A stretch of DNA of 61,206 bases from Candidatus Poribacteria bacterium (lineage in GTDB: Bacteria; Poribacteria; WGA-4E; WGA-3G). The stretch covers positions 1 through 61,206 of the forward strand of contig JAGWBV010000038.1 of the NCBI GenBank assembly GCA_021295715.1. The letters are read 5' to 3'. Shown piece by piece: positions 8,414 to 16,273 of this stretch. The position numbers and the translations under genes are program-made. Each line of letters begins with the position of its first letter. The stretch's first letter is position 1. The notes beneath the pieces are model-generated. The model saw only the letters and a program-made list of their open reading frames with translations, was not told where the DNA came from and made no database searches.

Positions 8414-9238
8414 ATGAAAATGCCAACGTTAAATATTCTTGTTTTCGGTGCACATCCCGATGATTGTGATATAAAAACGGGAGGGGTCGCTGCCTTGTAT
8501 ACCCAACAGGGGCATCGCGTCAAATTTATCTCTGTGACGAACGGCGATGCCGGACATCACGAAATGGGTGGTGGTCCTTTAGCACAGCGGCGATATAAGG
8601 AAGCACAAGCCGCTGCCGAAGTCGTCGGAATTGAATATGAGTTATTGGACAATCACGATGGTGAATTGATGCCGACGTTAGAAAACCGATATAAGATTAT
8701 TCGTGCCATTCGTGAATTCCAGCCAGATTTAATAATGACTCATCGACCCAACGATTATCATCCCGACCATCGGTATACGTCAACCTTGGTTCAGGACGCG
8801 GCATACATGGTTACTGTGCCGAATATCTGTGCCCTCACACCACATTTGGAGAAAAACCCCGTTATTGCTTATTTGAGCGATGGTTTCATGAAACCCTATC
8901 CGTTCACGCCGGATGTAGCCGTTAGCATTGATGCTGTCGTTGAACAGAAGATTGATATGCTCCACTGCCACGTATCGCAGTTTTACGAGTGGCTTCCTTA
9001 CAACGGCGGCTCGTTAGCCTCTGTACCTGCTGTGGCATCGGAACGGCGAGCGTGGCTCGCTGAGCGTATGTTAAATCGTTTCCGAGATGTCGCAGAAAAG
9101 CATCGAGGTTTGCTGATAGCACTCTATGGTGAAGACACCGGTGCACAAATCAAGTATGCTGAAGCATTTGAAGGCTGCGAGTACGGTTCCGCGCTCACCT
9201 CAGAAAATATCCCCACCCTCTTTCCATTTTTCAAGTAA
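8414..9238 (+). CDS. PIG-L/LmbE family deacetylase
   Basis: A 274-residue zinc-dependent N-acetylglucosamine-type deacetylase of the PIG-L/LmbE family. The metal-binding AHPDD motif is at residues 13-17 and the second motif NDYHPDHRYT is near 117-126. Family-typical blocks such as VTNGDAGHHEMGG and LIMTHRPNDYH are intact. It follows the broken toxin gene by five bases, and its start at ATG 8414 leaves MKMPTLNILVFGAHPDD. Members act on glycoconjugate or small-molecule amides; this subgroup is often found in genomes rich in sugar catabolism. The substrate is unknown. Confidence 0.9.
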   Translation: MKMPTLNILVFGAHPDDCDIKTGGVAALYTQQGHRVKFISVTNGDAGHHEMGGGPLAQRRYKEAQAAAEVVGIEYELLDNHDGELMPTLENRYKIIRAIREFQPDLIMTHRPNDYHPDHRYTSTLVQDAAYMVTVPNICALTPHLEKNPVIAYLSDGFMKPYPFTPDVAVSIDAVVEQKIDMLHCHVSQFYEWLPYNGGSLASVPAVASERRAWLAERMLNRFRDVAEKHRGLLIALYGEDTGAQIKYAEAFEGCEYGSALTSENIPTLFPFFK

Positions 9239-9257
9239 GGAGTCTTGTTTTAACGAC

Positions 9258-9527
9258 ATGCCAACGGAACAAGCCAGCCCCAGAACGCTTTTTGTTATTG
9301 TCAGCGTTATTGGTCTTATCTATGCGATTGTTATGGTTATTCTTTTTTTCAACGCTGCACCTGCGCGTTCTAATATTGAGGATCATCGTGGTTCAGAGGA
9401 AGCGGTTGAGTGCCTGAAATGTCACTTAAGGGGTGATGAAAAATCACCAACGATGCCGCATCTCAATCTCGGTCGGTGCAACCTATGCCACGGGCTATCC
9501 AAGGAAGCACCGCAAGATAGTAAGTGA
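9258..9527 (+). CDS. Small membrane-anchored di-haem c-type cytochrome
   Basis: About 89 residues: a short N-terminus, one transmembrane helix (LFVIVSVIGLIYAIVMVILF, about 10-29) and a periplasmic tail with two CxxCH haem-binding motifs, CLKCH and CNLCH. Histidines in PHLN and HLRG could serve as axial ligands. The ATG at 9258 is chosen because it starts MPTEQASPRT just before the helix; the longer frame from 9126 would overlap the deacetylase. It is probably a small electron-transfer protein. It ends eight bases before the convergent prmA stop. Confidence 0.75.
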   Translation: MPTEQASPRTLFVIVSVIGLIYAIVMVILFFNAAPARSNIEDHRGSEEAVECLKCHLRGDEKSPTMPHLNLGRCNLCHGLSKEAPQDSK

Positions 9528-9534
9528 CACAGCA

Positions 9535-10431
9535 CTACGATACAGAGACGGGAGCAAGAGCGGCTTTGATTCCTACCCAAGTAACGTTATCTTCTGCTTC
9601 GCTGATTACCTCGAGACATTGAAATTGGTTTGCTTCTAAAACCGATTTAACTTGCGCAAGCTCAGTCTCCAAAATCCCAGAGAAAATGATGATTCCATCA
9701 GGATAAAGCCGCTGTGTGCAGAACGGAATCATTGGAAGAATTGCCTTCGTTAAGATGTTTCCAATGATAAGATGGTATCTGTTTTTTATTCCTTTGAGTC
9801 CATCGCCTTGAGATAAACACACCTGTGATGCCACGCGGTTTGCCCGAAAATTCGCTGCAGCAATGGGAAGTGCTGTCGAGTCAATCTCAATCGCGTCAAC
9901 GTGTTTCGCACCTAACTTGATAGCGGTAATCGTTAAGATACCGGAGCCTGTCCCGATGTCAGCAATCTGATGGTCGGGTTCGACGGTGCGTTCCAATAAT
10001 TCGAGGGAGAGTCGTGTGGTCGGATGGTAGCCTGTCCCGAATGCCATACCAGGGTTGAGTTGAATTAATATTTCCGCTTCGTTGAGGGGAATATCGCTCC
10101 ACGTTGGAGCAATGACAATCCTGCTACCAACACGCTGCGGTGGGAAGGCGGATTTCCATGCCTCTTCCCACTTCTCGGATTTGACATGTTTTAAATCAAT
10201 CGTTGCGGGGTGTGGTTGGATCCCCCACGTCGGTAGTTCCGTGAGGAAGTCGCGGAGCTTCTGCATCCGTGCGCCAACTCTGTCATCTAAAGGGTAGTGG
10301 GCGATGAGGTCTACTGTGGATGCATCGTTATCCTTGAATTCAACGCCGGTTGCCTGTAATTCAAAGAGAAGGTTCGCAACAGCCTCTGATGCCTCTTGGG
10401 AGGTGGTTACCGTGATTCTTGCCCAGTCCAT
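9535..10431 (-). CDS. prmA: Ribosomal protein L11 methyltransferase
   Basis: About 298 residues. The N-terminal substrate-recognition domain begins MDWARITVTTSQEASEAV, and the catalytic Rossmann domain has the hallmark PGMAFGTGYHPTTRLSLELL, motif I IADIGTGSGILTITAIKLGA and the NILTKAI block (NPPY-like post motif). PrmA trimethylates ribosomal protein L11. ATG 10431 is preferred over the GTG at 10440 because it matches the family N terminus. It follows grpE-dnaJ on the same strand, the classical grpE/dnaK/dnaJ-prmA arrangement, but here without dnaK. The leader repeat at 10443 lies just upstream. Confidence 0.95.
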   Translation of the reverse strand: MDWARITVTTSQEASEAVANLLFELQATGVEFKDNDASTVDLIAHYPLDDRVGARMQKLRDFLTELPTWGIQPHPATIDLKHVKSEKWEEAWKSAFPPQRVGSRIVIAPTWSDIPLNEAEILIQLNPGMAFGTGYHPTTRLSLELLERTVEPDHQIADIGTGSGILTITAIKLGAKHVDAIEIDSTALPIAAANFRANRVASQVCLSQGDGLKGIKNRYHLIIGNILTKAILPMIPFCTQRLYPDGIIIFSGILETELAQVKSVLEANQFQCLEVISEAEDNVTWVGIKAALAPVSVS

Positions 10432-10442
10432 ATTTACCACGT

Positions 10443-10471
10443 CTTTTTAATTTCCCTTGCGGAGAAACGAC
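10443..10471 (+). repeat. TTGCGGAGG leader motif, copy b
   Basis: Reads CTTTTTAATTTCCCTTGCGG then AGAAACGAC, directly followed by the ATG of the short ORF at 10472. On the opposite strand it lies 12 bases upstream of the prmA start. Confidence 0.7.
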
Positions 10472-10558
10472 ATGCGTTTAAACTATCAAGTGCGTGTCTT
10501 AAACCTGAAGAAACACCCTATCAAAAACCCTGCGCCGTTGTTGCAGGCTGCCGTTTAA
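10472..10558 (+). CDS. Short ORF behind TTGCGG leader (28 aa)
   Basis: ATG after a GGAG Shine-Dalgarno opens 28 codons, MRLNYQVRVLNLKKH, then a tail NPAPLLQAAV. The tail is shared with the short ORF at 17952-18047 (NPPAPLLQAT), and the first residues with that at 34892 (MRFNFCVR). The tail is encoded by the CCTGCGCCGTTGTTGCAGG hairpin repeat. Conservation across copies could reflect either a peptide or repeat DNA. Confidence 0.4.
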   Translation: MRLNYQVRVLNLKKHPIKNPAPLLQAAV

Positions 10559-10642
10559 TTTTTGCATTCCGTTTTCCGAATCTGATCTGCATGCGAGCGT
10601 CTGTAGGAATAAGGTTATCCAGCCTCTACGGACGGGAAGCTG

Positions 10643-11767
10643 CTATTCGGTTTCCTCGTCATCATGTCTACCGAGCAGTTTGTCCCAGAATCCGCCGTGT
10701 TCGCTCTGATGAGATTCTCCACGCAGGGTCGCAAATTCTTCTAAAGCTCTTCGCTGTTCCGTGCTGAGATGCACTGGTGTTTCAATCTCTACTCTCACGA
10801 CCAGATCACCTGAATAGGAACGCCTGTAATGTGGAACCCCTTTGTTAGGGATCCGTAGGTGTGCACCATACTGTGTACCCGGTGGGATGTGCAATTCTTC
10901 CTTTCCATCAATACTATCAACTTCAATTTTTCCACCGAGGGCGGCTTGGACGAACGAAATTTTGGAGGATGTAATAAGGTCGTTTCGATCGCGTTGGAAA
11001 CGTTGATGCGGTTCGACATTGATAACAACAAACAAATCCCCCGGGGGTGCGCCGTTTACACCCGCTTCGCCTTCACCTTGGAGTTGGTACTTGAAACCTG
11101 TATCAACACCTTTTTCGATATTTAACTTAATCTCACGTGTGTTTCGCACAACACCCCTACCGCCACAGGGAGGGCAAGGTTCTTGAATAATTGCGCCTTC
11201 CCCACGGCATCTCGGACAAGTTCGGGACATTGTGAAAAAACCTTGTGATTGGCTGATCTGTCCTCTGCCGTGACATTGTGGACACCTTACAGGACTTGTG
11301 CCTTCTTTGGCACCACTGCCTTTACATGTGGAGCACGATTCAACCCGTGGCACTTGGATTGCGACCTCCTTGCCATGGATAACATCTTCCAATGTTATGT
11401 CGAGGTTATATTGTAAACTGCGTCCACGCTTGGGGCTACGCTGAGAACCACCGCCGAACCCTCCAAAGAGGTCGCCAAAGACATCGCCGAAGATGTCGTC
11501 GAGGTTCACGCCAAAGTCTCCGAAGTCGGTCCCCATGCCCTCCAGCCCTGCGTGCCCGAACCTATCATAGCGGTCCCGTTTTTCAGAGTCTCGCAATACT
11601 TCATAAGCCTCTGTGGCTTCCTTAAATTTATCTTCTGCGACTTCATCACCCGGATTTTTATCGGGATGGAATTGTATGGCGAGTTTGCGATAAGCCTTCT
11701 TTATTTCGTCTTCATTGGCATCACGATTAACGTTCAGAATCTCATAATAGTCGCGTTTTTGCGTCAT
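10643..11767 (-). CDS. dnaJ: Molecular chaperone DnaJ
   Basis: A 374-residue type I Hsp40. The J domain starts [17 protein letters not shown] with the HPD tripeptide at about 34-36. A Gly/Phe-rich linker ([19 protein letters not shown]) follows, then four zinc-binding CxxCxGxG repeats ([32 protein letters not shown]), and the C-terminal substrate-binding domains. It stimulates the DnaK ATPase. The gene lies 18 bases after grpE on the same strand, so the two are almost certainly co-transcribed; dnaK itself is not in the window. Confidence 0.97.
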   Translation of the reverse strand: MTQKRDYYEILNVNRDANEDEIKKAYRKLAIQFHPDKNPGDEVAEDKFKEATEAYEVLRDSEKRDRYDRFGHAGLEGMGTDFGDFGVNLDDIFGDVFGDLFGGFGGGSQRSPKRGRSLQYNLDITLEDVIHGKEVAIQVPRVESCSTCKGSGAKEGTSPVRCPQCHGRGQISQSQGFFTMSRTCPRCRGEGAIIQEPCPPCGGRGVVRNTREIKLNIEKGVDTGFKYQLQGEGEAGVNGAPPGDLFVVINVEPHQRFQRDRNDLITSSKISFVQAALGGKIEVDSIDGKEELHIPPGTQYGAHLRIPNKGVPHYRRSYSGDLVVRVEIETPVHLSTEQRRALEEFATLRGESHQSEHGGFWDKLLGRHDDEETE

Positions 11768-11785
11768 ATACTGTCCTTCCTGTAG

Positions 11786-12637
11786 CTATCCAGTAGTGTC
11801 AGTAGCATCTGTATCATCCGACACGTCGTCTGATGCTTCTTCTTCGGTAGATCCTTGTGAGACGACAACTTGAGAGGCGCGTAGAACACGGGTGTGCAAC
11901 ATGTAGCCACGCCGAAATTCCTCAATAACTTTTCCCTCTGGGACATCATCGGATGCTGTGACCAAGAGTGCCTCGTGTTGATTCGGATCGAACGTTTCAC
12001 CAACTGCTTCAATCGGTGTGAGTCCATGGATTTTGAGGGCATCTAAGAGTTGTTTATGAACGAGGTGCACGCCTTCGTTGAAGGTTGTGAAAGTTGGAGA
12101 CGTATCACTTGTCTCGCCTTGTTCTGCTGCGCTTTTGATCGCGGCTTCCATGCTGTCCAAGACGGGAATCATGCCTTCTAAAATCCCCTCATTGGCGAAT
12201 TTGAGTTGCCGTTGATAATCAGTTTGCAAGCGTTTTTTGGTATTCTCAGCTTCCGCTGCTGTGCGTAGGAGACGATCGCGTTCTGCTCTGTATTCCTCAT
12301 GGACATGTTGCACGGCAGTTTCTACTTCTTTTTCGATCTCTGTGTGCAATAAATCTTCGCGTTCTGTTTCGTATTGCTCGCGTACCCTTTGCACGATCGC
12401 CTCGACTTCTTCTTTGACTTCCGAGGTGAGGTTGGCAGCCGTTTTTTCGACAGGCGCGATGCGTTCTTCTATCTCCTTTTTTACTTCCGATTTGACTGTA
12501 TCAAGTGCCGTCTCCGCGATCTCTCGCATCCGTTCGACAAGTGTTTTTTCTTTGCCGTCGGTGGAATCGCTATCGGCAGACACCTCTGTTTCTGTCTCTT
12601 CTTCTGTTTCTATGTGTATTTCTTTAACTTCAGCCAT
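11786..12637 (-). CDS. grpE: Nucleotide exchange factor GrpE
   Basis: A 283-residue GrpE, longer than the usual 170-220. The C-terminal half carries the GrpE core: AENTKKRLQTDYQRQLKFA on the long helix, then VHLVHKQLLDALKIHGLTP, GETFDPNQHEALL and EFRRGYMLHTRVLRASQVVV. The first 120 residues form an unusually long acidic, Glu-rich coiled coil with an internal near-repeat (EVKEEVEAIVQRVREQY versus EKEVETAVQHVHEEY). The C-terminal tail is also acidic. GrpE exchanges nucleotide on DnaK. No CIRCE-type operator is visible upstream, so the heat-shock control mechanism is not evident. Confidence 0.95.
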   Translation of the reverse strand: MAEVKEIHIETEEETETEVSADSDSTDGKEKTLVERMREIAETALDTVKSEVKKEIEERIAPVEKTAANLTSEVKEEVEAIVQRVREQYETEREDLLHTEIEKEVETAVQHVHEEYRAERDRLLRTAAEAENTKKRLQTDYQRQLKFANEGILEGMIPVLDSMEAAIKSAAEQGETSDTSPTFTTFNEGVHLVHKQLLDALKIHGLTPIEAVGETFDPNQHEALLVTASDDVPEGKVIEEFRRGYMLHTRVLRASQVVVSQGSTEEEASDDVSDDTDATDTTG

Positions 12638-12727
12638 AATGCAGTCCTTTTATCTTTTTGTAGGCGTGTTTGAATGAAGATTAATAAAATATTTCGATAA
12701 TTCCATAACCATATCCGGCATCCCTTC

Positions 12728-12820
12728 CCAGTAACGGGTGGGAACCCTGGTTAGGAATGCAGATCGCATGAATCAACGCCGAGTGCGCGTGTGGCACTCT
12801 ACCGGGCCTGGGAAAACATA
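12728..12820. repeat. GGTGCGGTT-family dispersed repeat
   Basis: The stretch GGTTAGGAATGCAGATCGCA and, further on, ACCGGGCCTGGGAAAACA align with the repeat at 4682-4745. Nothing else of note is seen between grpE and the GGGP synthase gene. Confidence 0.65.
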
Positions 12821-12865
12821 GAATTACCGATTTAAATACTTAAACTTCATAAAAGCGCGCTTGCT

Positions 12866-13612
12866 TTAGCCGTGAACGGCGTTAGCGAATGCCTTCATCA
12901 GTTCGAGAGATCCGTTTTCTTCGAGAATGTTCCCTGTGACGATGAAGTCTGCCCCCGCTTCTACCTTTTTTGCGGCAATTTCTGGTGTGCGGATGCCTCC
13001 ACCGACGATGAGGGGGATACTGATCTGATTTTTCACTGTTGTAATCATTTCTTCCGGAACAGAGTGGACGGCACCGCTTCCTGCCTCCAGATATACCATT
13101 TGCATACCGAGATACTCGGCAGCCAATGCGTGTGGTCCCGCAATATCGGGTTTATCACGTGGGATGGGCATTGTACCACTCATAAATTCAACGGCAGTTT
13201 TATTGCCGCCTTCAATCAGCATATAGCCAGTTGGAATCGGTGTGAGCGCGTAACGTTGTATCCGCGGTGCTGCTTTGACCTGTTCGCCAATGAGATAGCT
13301 CGGGTTGCGTCCACTTATGAGACTGATATACAGGATTGCATCCGCATGGGGAGTGAGGTGCATCGAATCGCCCGGAAATAACACCAGTGGGAGTTCTGTT
13401 TCCTGCTTGAGCGCTTTTGCGACGCGGTGCAAATCGTTCGTTAAAAAACTGCCACCGAGCAAAATTGCGTCTGCTCCCGCCTGCTCTATTTCGCCTGCAA
13501 GTTTAATGCATTTTTCAATTTCACACTGCTCCGGATCAATTAGAACGAAATAACCAGCATGGTGCTTTTTCAATACCTCATGAAAGTAGTTAAGAACCCA
13601 ATCTGATCTCAA
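12866..13612 (-). CDS. Geranylgeranylglyceryl phosphate synthase family protein
   Basis: A TIM-barrel prenyltransferase of the PcrB/GGGPS family that joins a polyprenyl diphosphate to glycerol-1-phosphate, the first committed step of archaeal-type ether lipids. Diagnostic blocks are YFVLIDPEQ (phosphate/Mg site), GADAILLGGSFLTNDL, PLVLFPGDS, ISLISGRNPSYLIGEQ, YMLIEGGNKTAVEFMS, YLEAGSGAVHSVPEEMI and IVGGGIRTPE with GADFIVTGN. The length and sequence fit the group II enzymes of Bacteroidetes and archaea. I choose TTG 13612, eight to nine bases after AAGGA; the frame extends to TTG 13699 without family similarity. A UbiA-family prenyltransferase sits two genes upstream, supporting a lipid role. 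Confidence 0.9.
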   Translation of the reverse strand: MRSDWVLNYFHEVLKKHHAGYFVLIDPEQCEIEKCIKLAGEIEQAGADAILLGGSFLTNDLHRVAKALKQETELPLVLFPGDSMHLTPHADAILYISLISGRNPSYLIGEQVKAAPRIQRYALTPIPTGYMLIEGGNKTAVEFMSGTMPIPRDKPDIAGPHALAAEYLGMQMVYLEAGSGAVHSVPEEMITTVKNQISIPLIVGGGIRTPEIAAKKVEAGADFIVTGNILEENGSLELMKAFANAVHG

Positions 13613-13705
13613 ATGCGATTTTCCTTCTTTGACTATGCTAAATATCGGTTTGAATGCTGTTAGTCTGTCACATCTAAACTGATAGGTGTATTCGACCAAT
13701 TTTGT

Positions 13706-13756
13706 CGGGTTTCACTCTGTTCTACCTGCAGGAAATACCCAATCAAAAACACCTAC
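13706..13756. repeat. AAACACCCAAGCAAAAACACC-family repeat
   Basis: The unit GTCGGGTTTCACT, TCTACCTGCAGGAAATACCC and AATCAAAAACACCTAC is closely related to units inside the MITEs at 38766 and 46786. It lies between the GGGPS and TrmH-like genes. Confidence 0.6.
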
Positions 13757-13857
13757 AAAAAGTCAAAATAACGTTGACAAACTATGTGCTCTTTCTGATA
13801 TTGGGACTTATAGAGCGTCAGTTCCCTTAAGAATTTTATCATATTTATGTCGGTTTG

Positions 13858-15078
13858 TCAAATTCTGTGTTGTCGCGTGAGTTCATAAAGTAGAATACCC
13901 GCGGCGACACCTACGTTGAGTGATGATTGTCCTGATGCCATGGGGATGCGAACTAAGTCCGTGCAGTCGTCCCTTGCAGCAGTGGAGAGGCCGGTATTCT
14001 CGTTACCTACGACGATAGCCGTGGGAAGTGTAAAACCTTTTTCATGGAGTTGGTTTTTGGCACTTGCTGTGGCACCCAACACTTGCCAACCTGAGACCCG
14101 GAGTGCATCAATCGCATCGCCGATGTCTGGTGTATAGAATAAAGGTAAACGACCGACTGCCCCTCGGGAAGCACGGATGCAGTTTTTATGAAAAGGGCTT
14201 GCCCCTCCCCCGCTCAATAGAACGGCGGATACGCCTGCCGCGTCTGCTGTCCGTAGTGTCATTCCAAGGTTATCGGGATTTCCAATATTCTCTGCGATGA
14301 GCAATACACATTTTGGGCTAAAGTGAAAATTGAGACTTCCGGACGCCGAAAGGAAGTTCGGATAGCTGAGATGAACCGAAGCGATGATGGGTGGCACGGG
14401 GCGCGTTGTCGTAATTGAACCCATCACGCCATCGTTTACCTGATATGAAGATAGGTTTTCTGACGCTGCCCGCGTGAGCAATGCTTTCCCTTCGGGGGTT
14501 GCCACAAATCCAGTTGTATAGAGAAGAGCCTCGATTGGAAGTCCATCTGCGACGGCTCGTTCTACTATCAAATGTCCTTCGATGATAAATTCAGAGTGTT
14601 CAAGTTTCCCTTTCAGGGAAGTTAATTTGCGGATGTGCGATACTCTTGTATCCTTCCGTTTCGAGACGGTGCGTTGTTCGGCACGTGTGCTGCTGCCGCG
14701 TTTGATGCCCCTGTAGAAGGAACCCGTATCGGTTTGGATTACGTCTCCTTCTAAAACATCGTGGATTCTGTTTTCTATCCACTTTTCTTTGAGGTGAAAT
14801 AGCCCCCTGTAGCGTCTTGGAAAAGCGAGGAGTAATTCTCTCAAACTCCGTTCGGTTTTTGTTGTGAGATGGACTCGGTAGTCACTGTCATAAGTGTCTT
14901 CCGGTTCTAACAACATAACCCCATCAAGCCGCTGCCACCCTGTAGCAAATACTTGATATGCGGGGGACCATGTGCCCGTTTTGCAGAAGGTGTGATACGC
15001 CTCTTTAAAACGAGAAACGGCATCTGCATCGGAGTCTTTTTTCTCCAAGAAGGCGATAATTTCATTGTAATTTATCAT
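13858..15078 (-). CDS. TrmH (SpoU) family RNA 2'-O-methyltransferase with N-terminal extension
   Basis: About 406 residues. The C-terminal 250 are a SPOUT methyltransferase: substrate-binding start KLTSLKGKLEHSEFIIEGH, motif 1 IAENIGNPDNLGMTLRTA, motif 2 AIVVGNENTGLS and motif 3 VRIPMASGQSSLNVGVAAG, which form the trefoil-knot SAM site. This subgroup methylates ribose in rRNA or tRNA. The first 140 residues (INYNEIIAFLEKKDSDADAV onward) form an extra domain without a family I can name. ATG 15078 is preferred to TTG 15084. UbiA ends 25 bases upstream, suggesting co-transcription. Confidence 0.85.
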   Translation of the reverse strand: MINYNEIIAFLEKKDSDADAVSRFKEAYHTFCKTGTWSPAYQVFATGWQRLDGVMLLEPEDTYDSDYRVHLTTKTERSLRELLLAFPRRYRGLFHLKEKWIENRIHDVLEGDVIQTDTGSFYRGIKRGSSTRAEQRTVSKRKDTRVSHIRKLTSLKGKLEHSEFIIEGHLIVERAVADGLPIEALLYTTGFVATPEGKALLTRAASENLSSYQVNDGVMGSITTTRPVPPIIASVHLSYPNFLSASGSLNFHFSPKCVLLIAENIGNPDNLGMTLRTADAAGVSAVLLSGGGASPFHKNCIRASRGAVGRLPLFYTPDIGDAIDALRVSGWQVLGATASAKNQLHEKGFTLPTAIVVGNENTGLSTAARDDCTDLVRIPMASGQSSLNVGVAAGILLYELTRQHRI

Positions 15079-15093
15079 TGGCAATGAGCGGTC

Positions 15094-15109
15094 AAAGGTA
15101 AAATTAAAA
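15094..15109 (-). repeat. Partial leader motif between ubiA-like and TrmH genes
   Basis: The block AAAGGTAAAATTAAAAG (reverse CTTTTAATTTTACCTTT) is the 5' half of the TTGCGG leader. As at 34843, the TAA stop of the upstream gene is contained in the motif, and the next gene starts a few bases later. Confidence 0.5.
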
Positions 15110-15946
15110 GCCGAGGTAGATTGCGCCGAGTCCGATGAATATATCCCATTTCATCCACCGTTGAATGGATGCACAACTTGCTCTGGAGGCATCTCGACAC
15201 AGACGGATTGCCAAACCGATGAGGACCACGTCGACACCGATGAGAACGCCAATCAAGTAGTGCCATGAATACCAACCCAATACATAAGGGATGGGACTGA
15301 ATAGAATAACAGATACCATGAAACCGACGGCTATCCAGACAGCCATTCGTGGGTTGAGCGTAGCAAGTGTTTTTACGTTATTTTTCAGGTCGCCTTCCGT
15401 ATCCTCGAGGTCTTTGACGATTTCCCGAGCCGTTGTGAACAAAAAGGCGAAGATTGCTGGAATAAGCGTGCCTTGCACGGAATCTATTGCTACCCCTCCA
15501 GCAATGAAGGTTAAACCCGTTAATCCACTGACGACTAAATTGCCGACAAAAGGGGTGCGTTTCAACCAGAAAGCATAACATACAAGAGCAACCGACACGA
15601 GGGTAGCAATGGCTGTTGCATTTATATTGATAAGGGTTCCGAGATAGATGCCGATTACAATGAGTACTATTGCGAAAATTAGCGCATTGGGACGCCGAAT
15701 GCGTCCAGAAGGGAGCGGTCGCCTCGGACGATTGATACGGTCAATATCGTAATCGCAGTAATCGTTTATGGCGTTACCGGCGGAGATCACGACAAGCGCG
15801 GCAACGGAAACCAATAGAAGTCGGATATCGGCGAGATTTTCCACGTTGCCATGGCTGGCAAACATACCACCAAGCCATGCGGAGATGAAGGCGATGATTC
15901 CGTTAAGTGGGCGTGCCAACTCAACATACGCGATCAATGTCTTCAT
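15104..15946 (-). CDS. UbiA-family prenyltransferase (DGGGP synthase-like)
   Basis: A 280-residue polytopic membrane prenyltransferase with about eight or nine transmembrane helices. The first Asp-rich site is NAINDYCDYDIDRINRPRRP (about 58-77) and the second is REIVKDLEDTEGD (about 174-186). N-terminal VELARPLNGIIAF is typical of the archaeal digeranylgeranylglyceryl phosphate synthase branch of UbiA and its bacterial relatives. With the GGGP synthase two genes downstream it suggests a second ether-bond step in archaeal-type lipid synthesis. Menaquinone, haem or chlorophyll-type UbiA functions cannot be excluded from sequence alone. Confidence 0.85.
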   Translation of the reverse strand: MKTLIAYVELARPLNGIIAFISAWLGGMFASHGNVENLADIRLLLVSVAALVVISAGNAINDYCDYDIDRINRPRRPLPSGRIRRPNALIFAIVLIVIGIYLGTLININATAIATLVSVALVCYAFWLKRTPFVGNLVVSGLTGLTFIAGGVAIDSVQGTLIPAIFAFLFTTAREIVKDLEDTEGDLKNNVKTLATLNPRMAVWIAVGFMVSVILFSPIPYVLGWYSWHYLIGVLIGVDVVLIGLAIRLCRDASRASCASIQRWMKWDIFIGLGAIYLGF

Positions 15947-16273
15947 TTTTTCTCATAGTGAGCATTGAATAATAATCTGTTAGGGATAATGGATACCGAA
16001 ATGCGTTCCATACTGCCAGCACGTCGACTGTAGTATTGTTTGAACGAGGGGAGGTCCAGTGGCAAAAGAATGCTCGCGCAGAACCCAAGCATTTACCCCT
16101 CACAAGTTAGAATAGGACTTCCTTTTAGACAAAAGAGGCACACAGTAGATAAATTCGAGTGTGACTGATGGTAAAATGAGGATCAAATACGCGAGGTTTC
16201 CACGGAAACTCGAGTCGATTCAACACGATCGAGAGTATCAAAAAATTGAAGTCGCCCGCTTCCGGTAATATGC
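15947..16273. other. Intergenic region, no recognised feature
   Basis: No gene, terminator or repeat could be supported in the 327 bases between lpxD and the UbiA gene. The short frames here have no similarity I recognise. Confidence 0.5.

Noticed and set aside
9126-9257. Longer cytochrome frame from ATG 9126
   Set aside because: It would overlap the PIG-L gene by over 100 bases and put unrelated residues before the membrane anchor.
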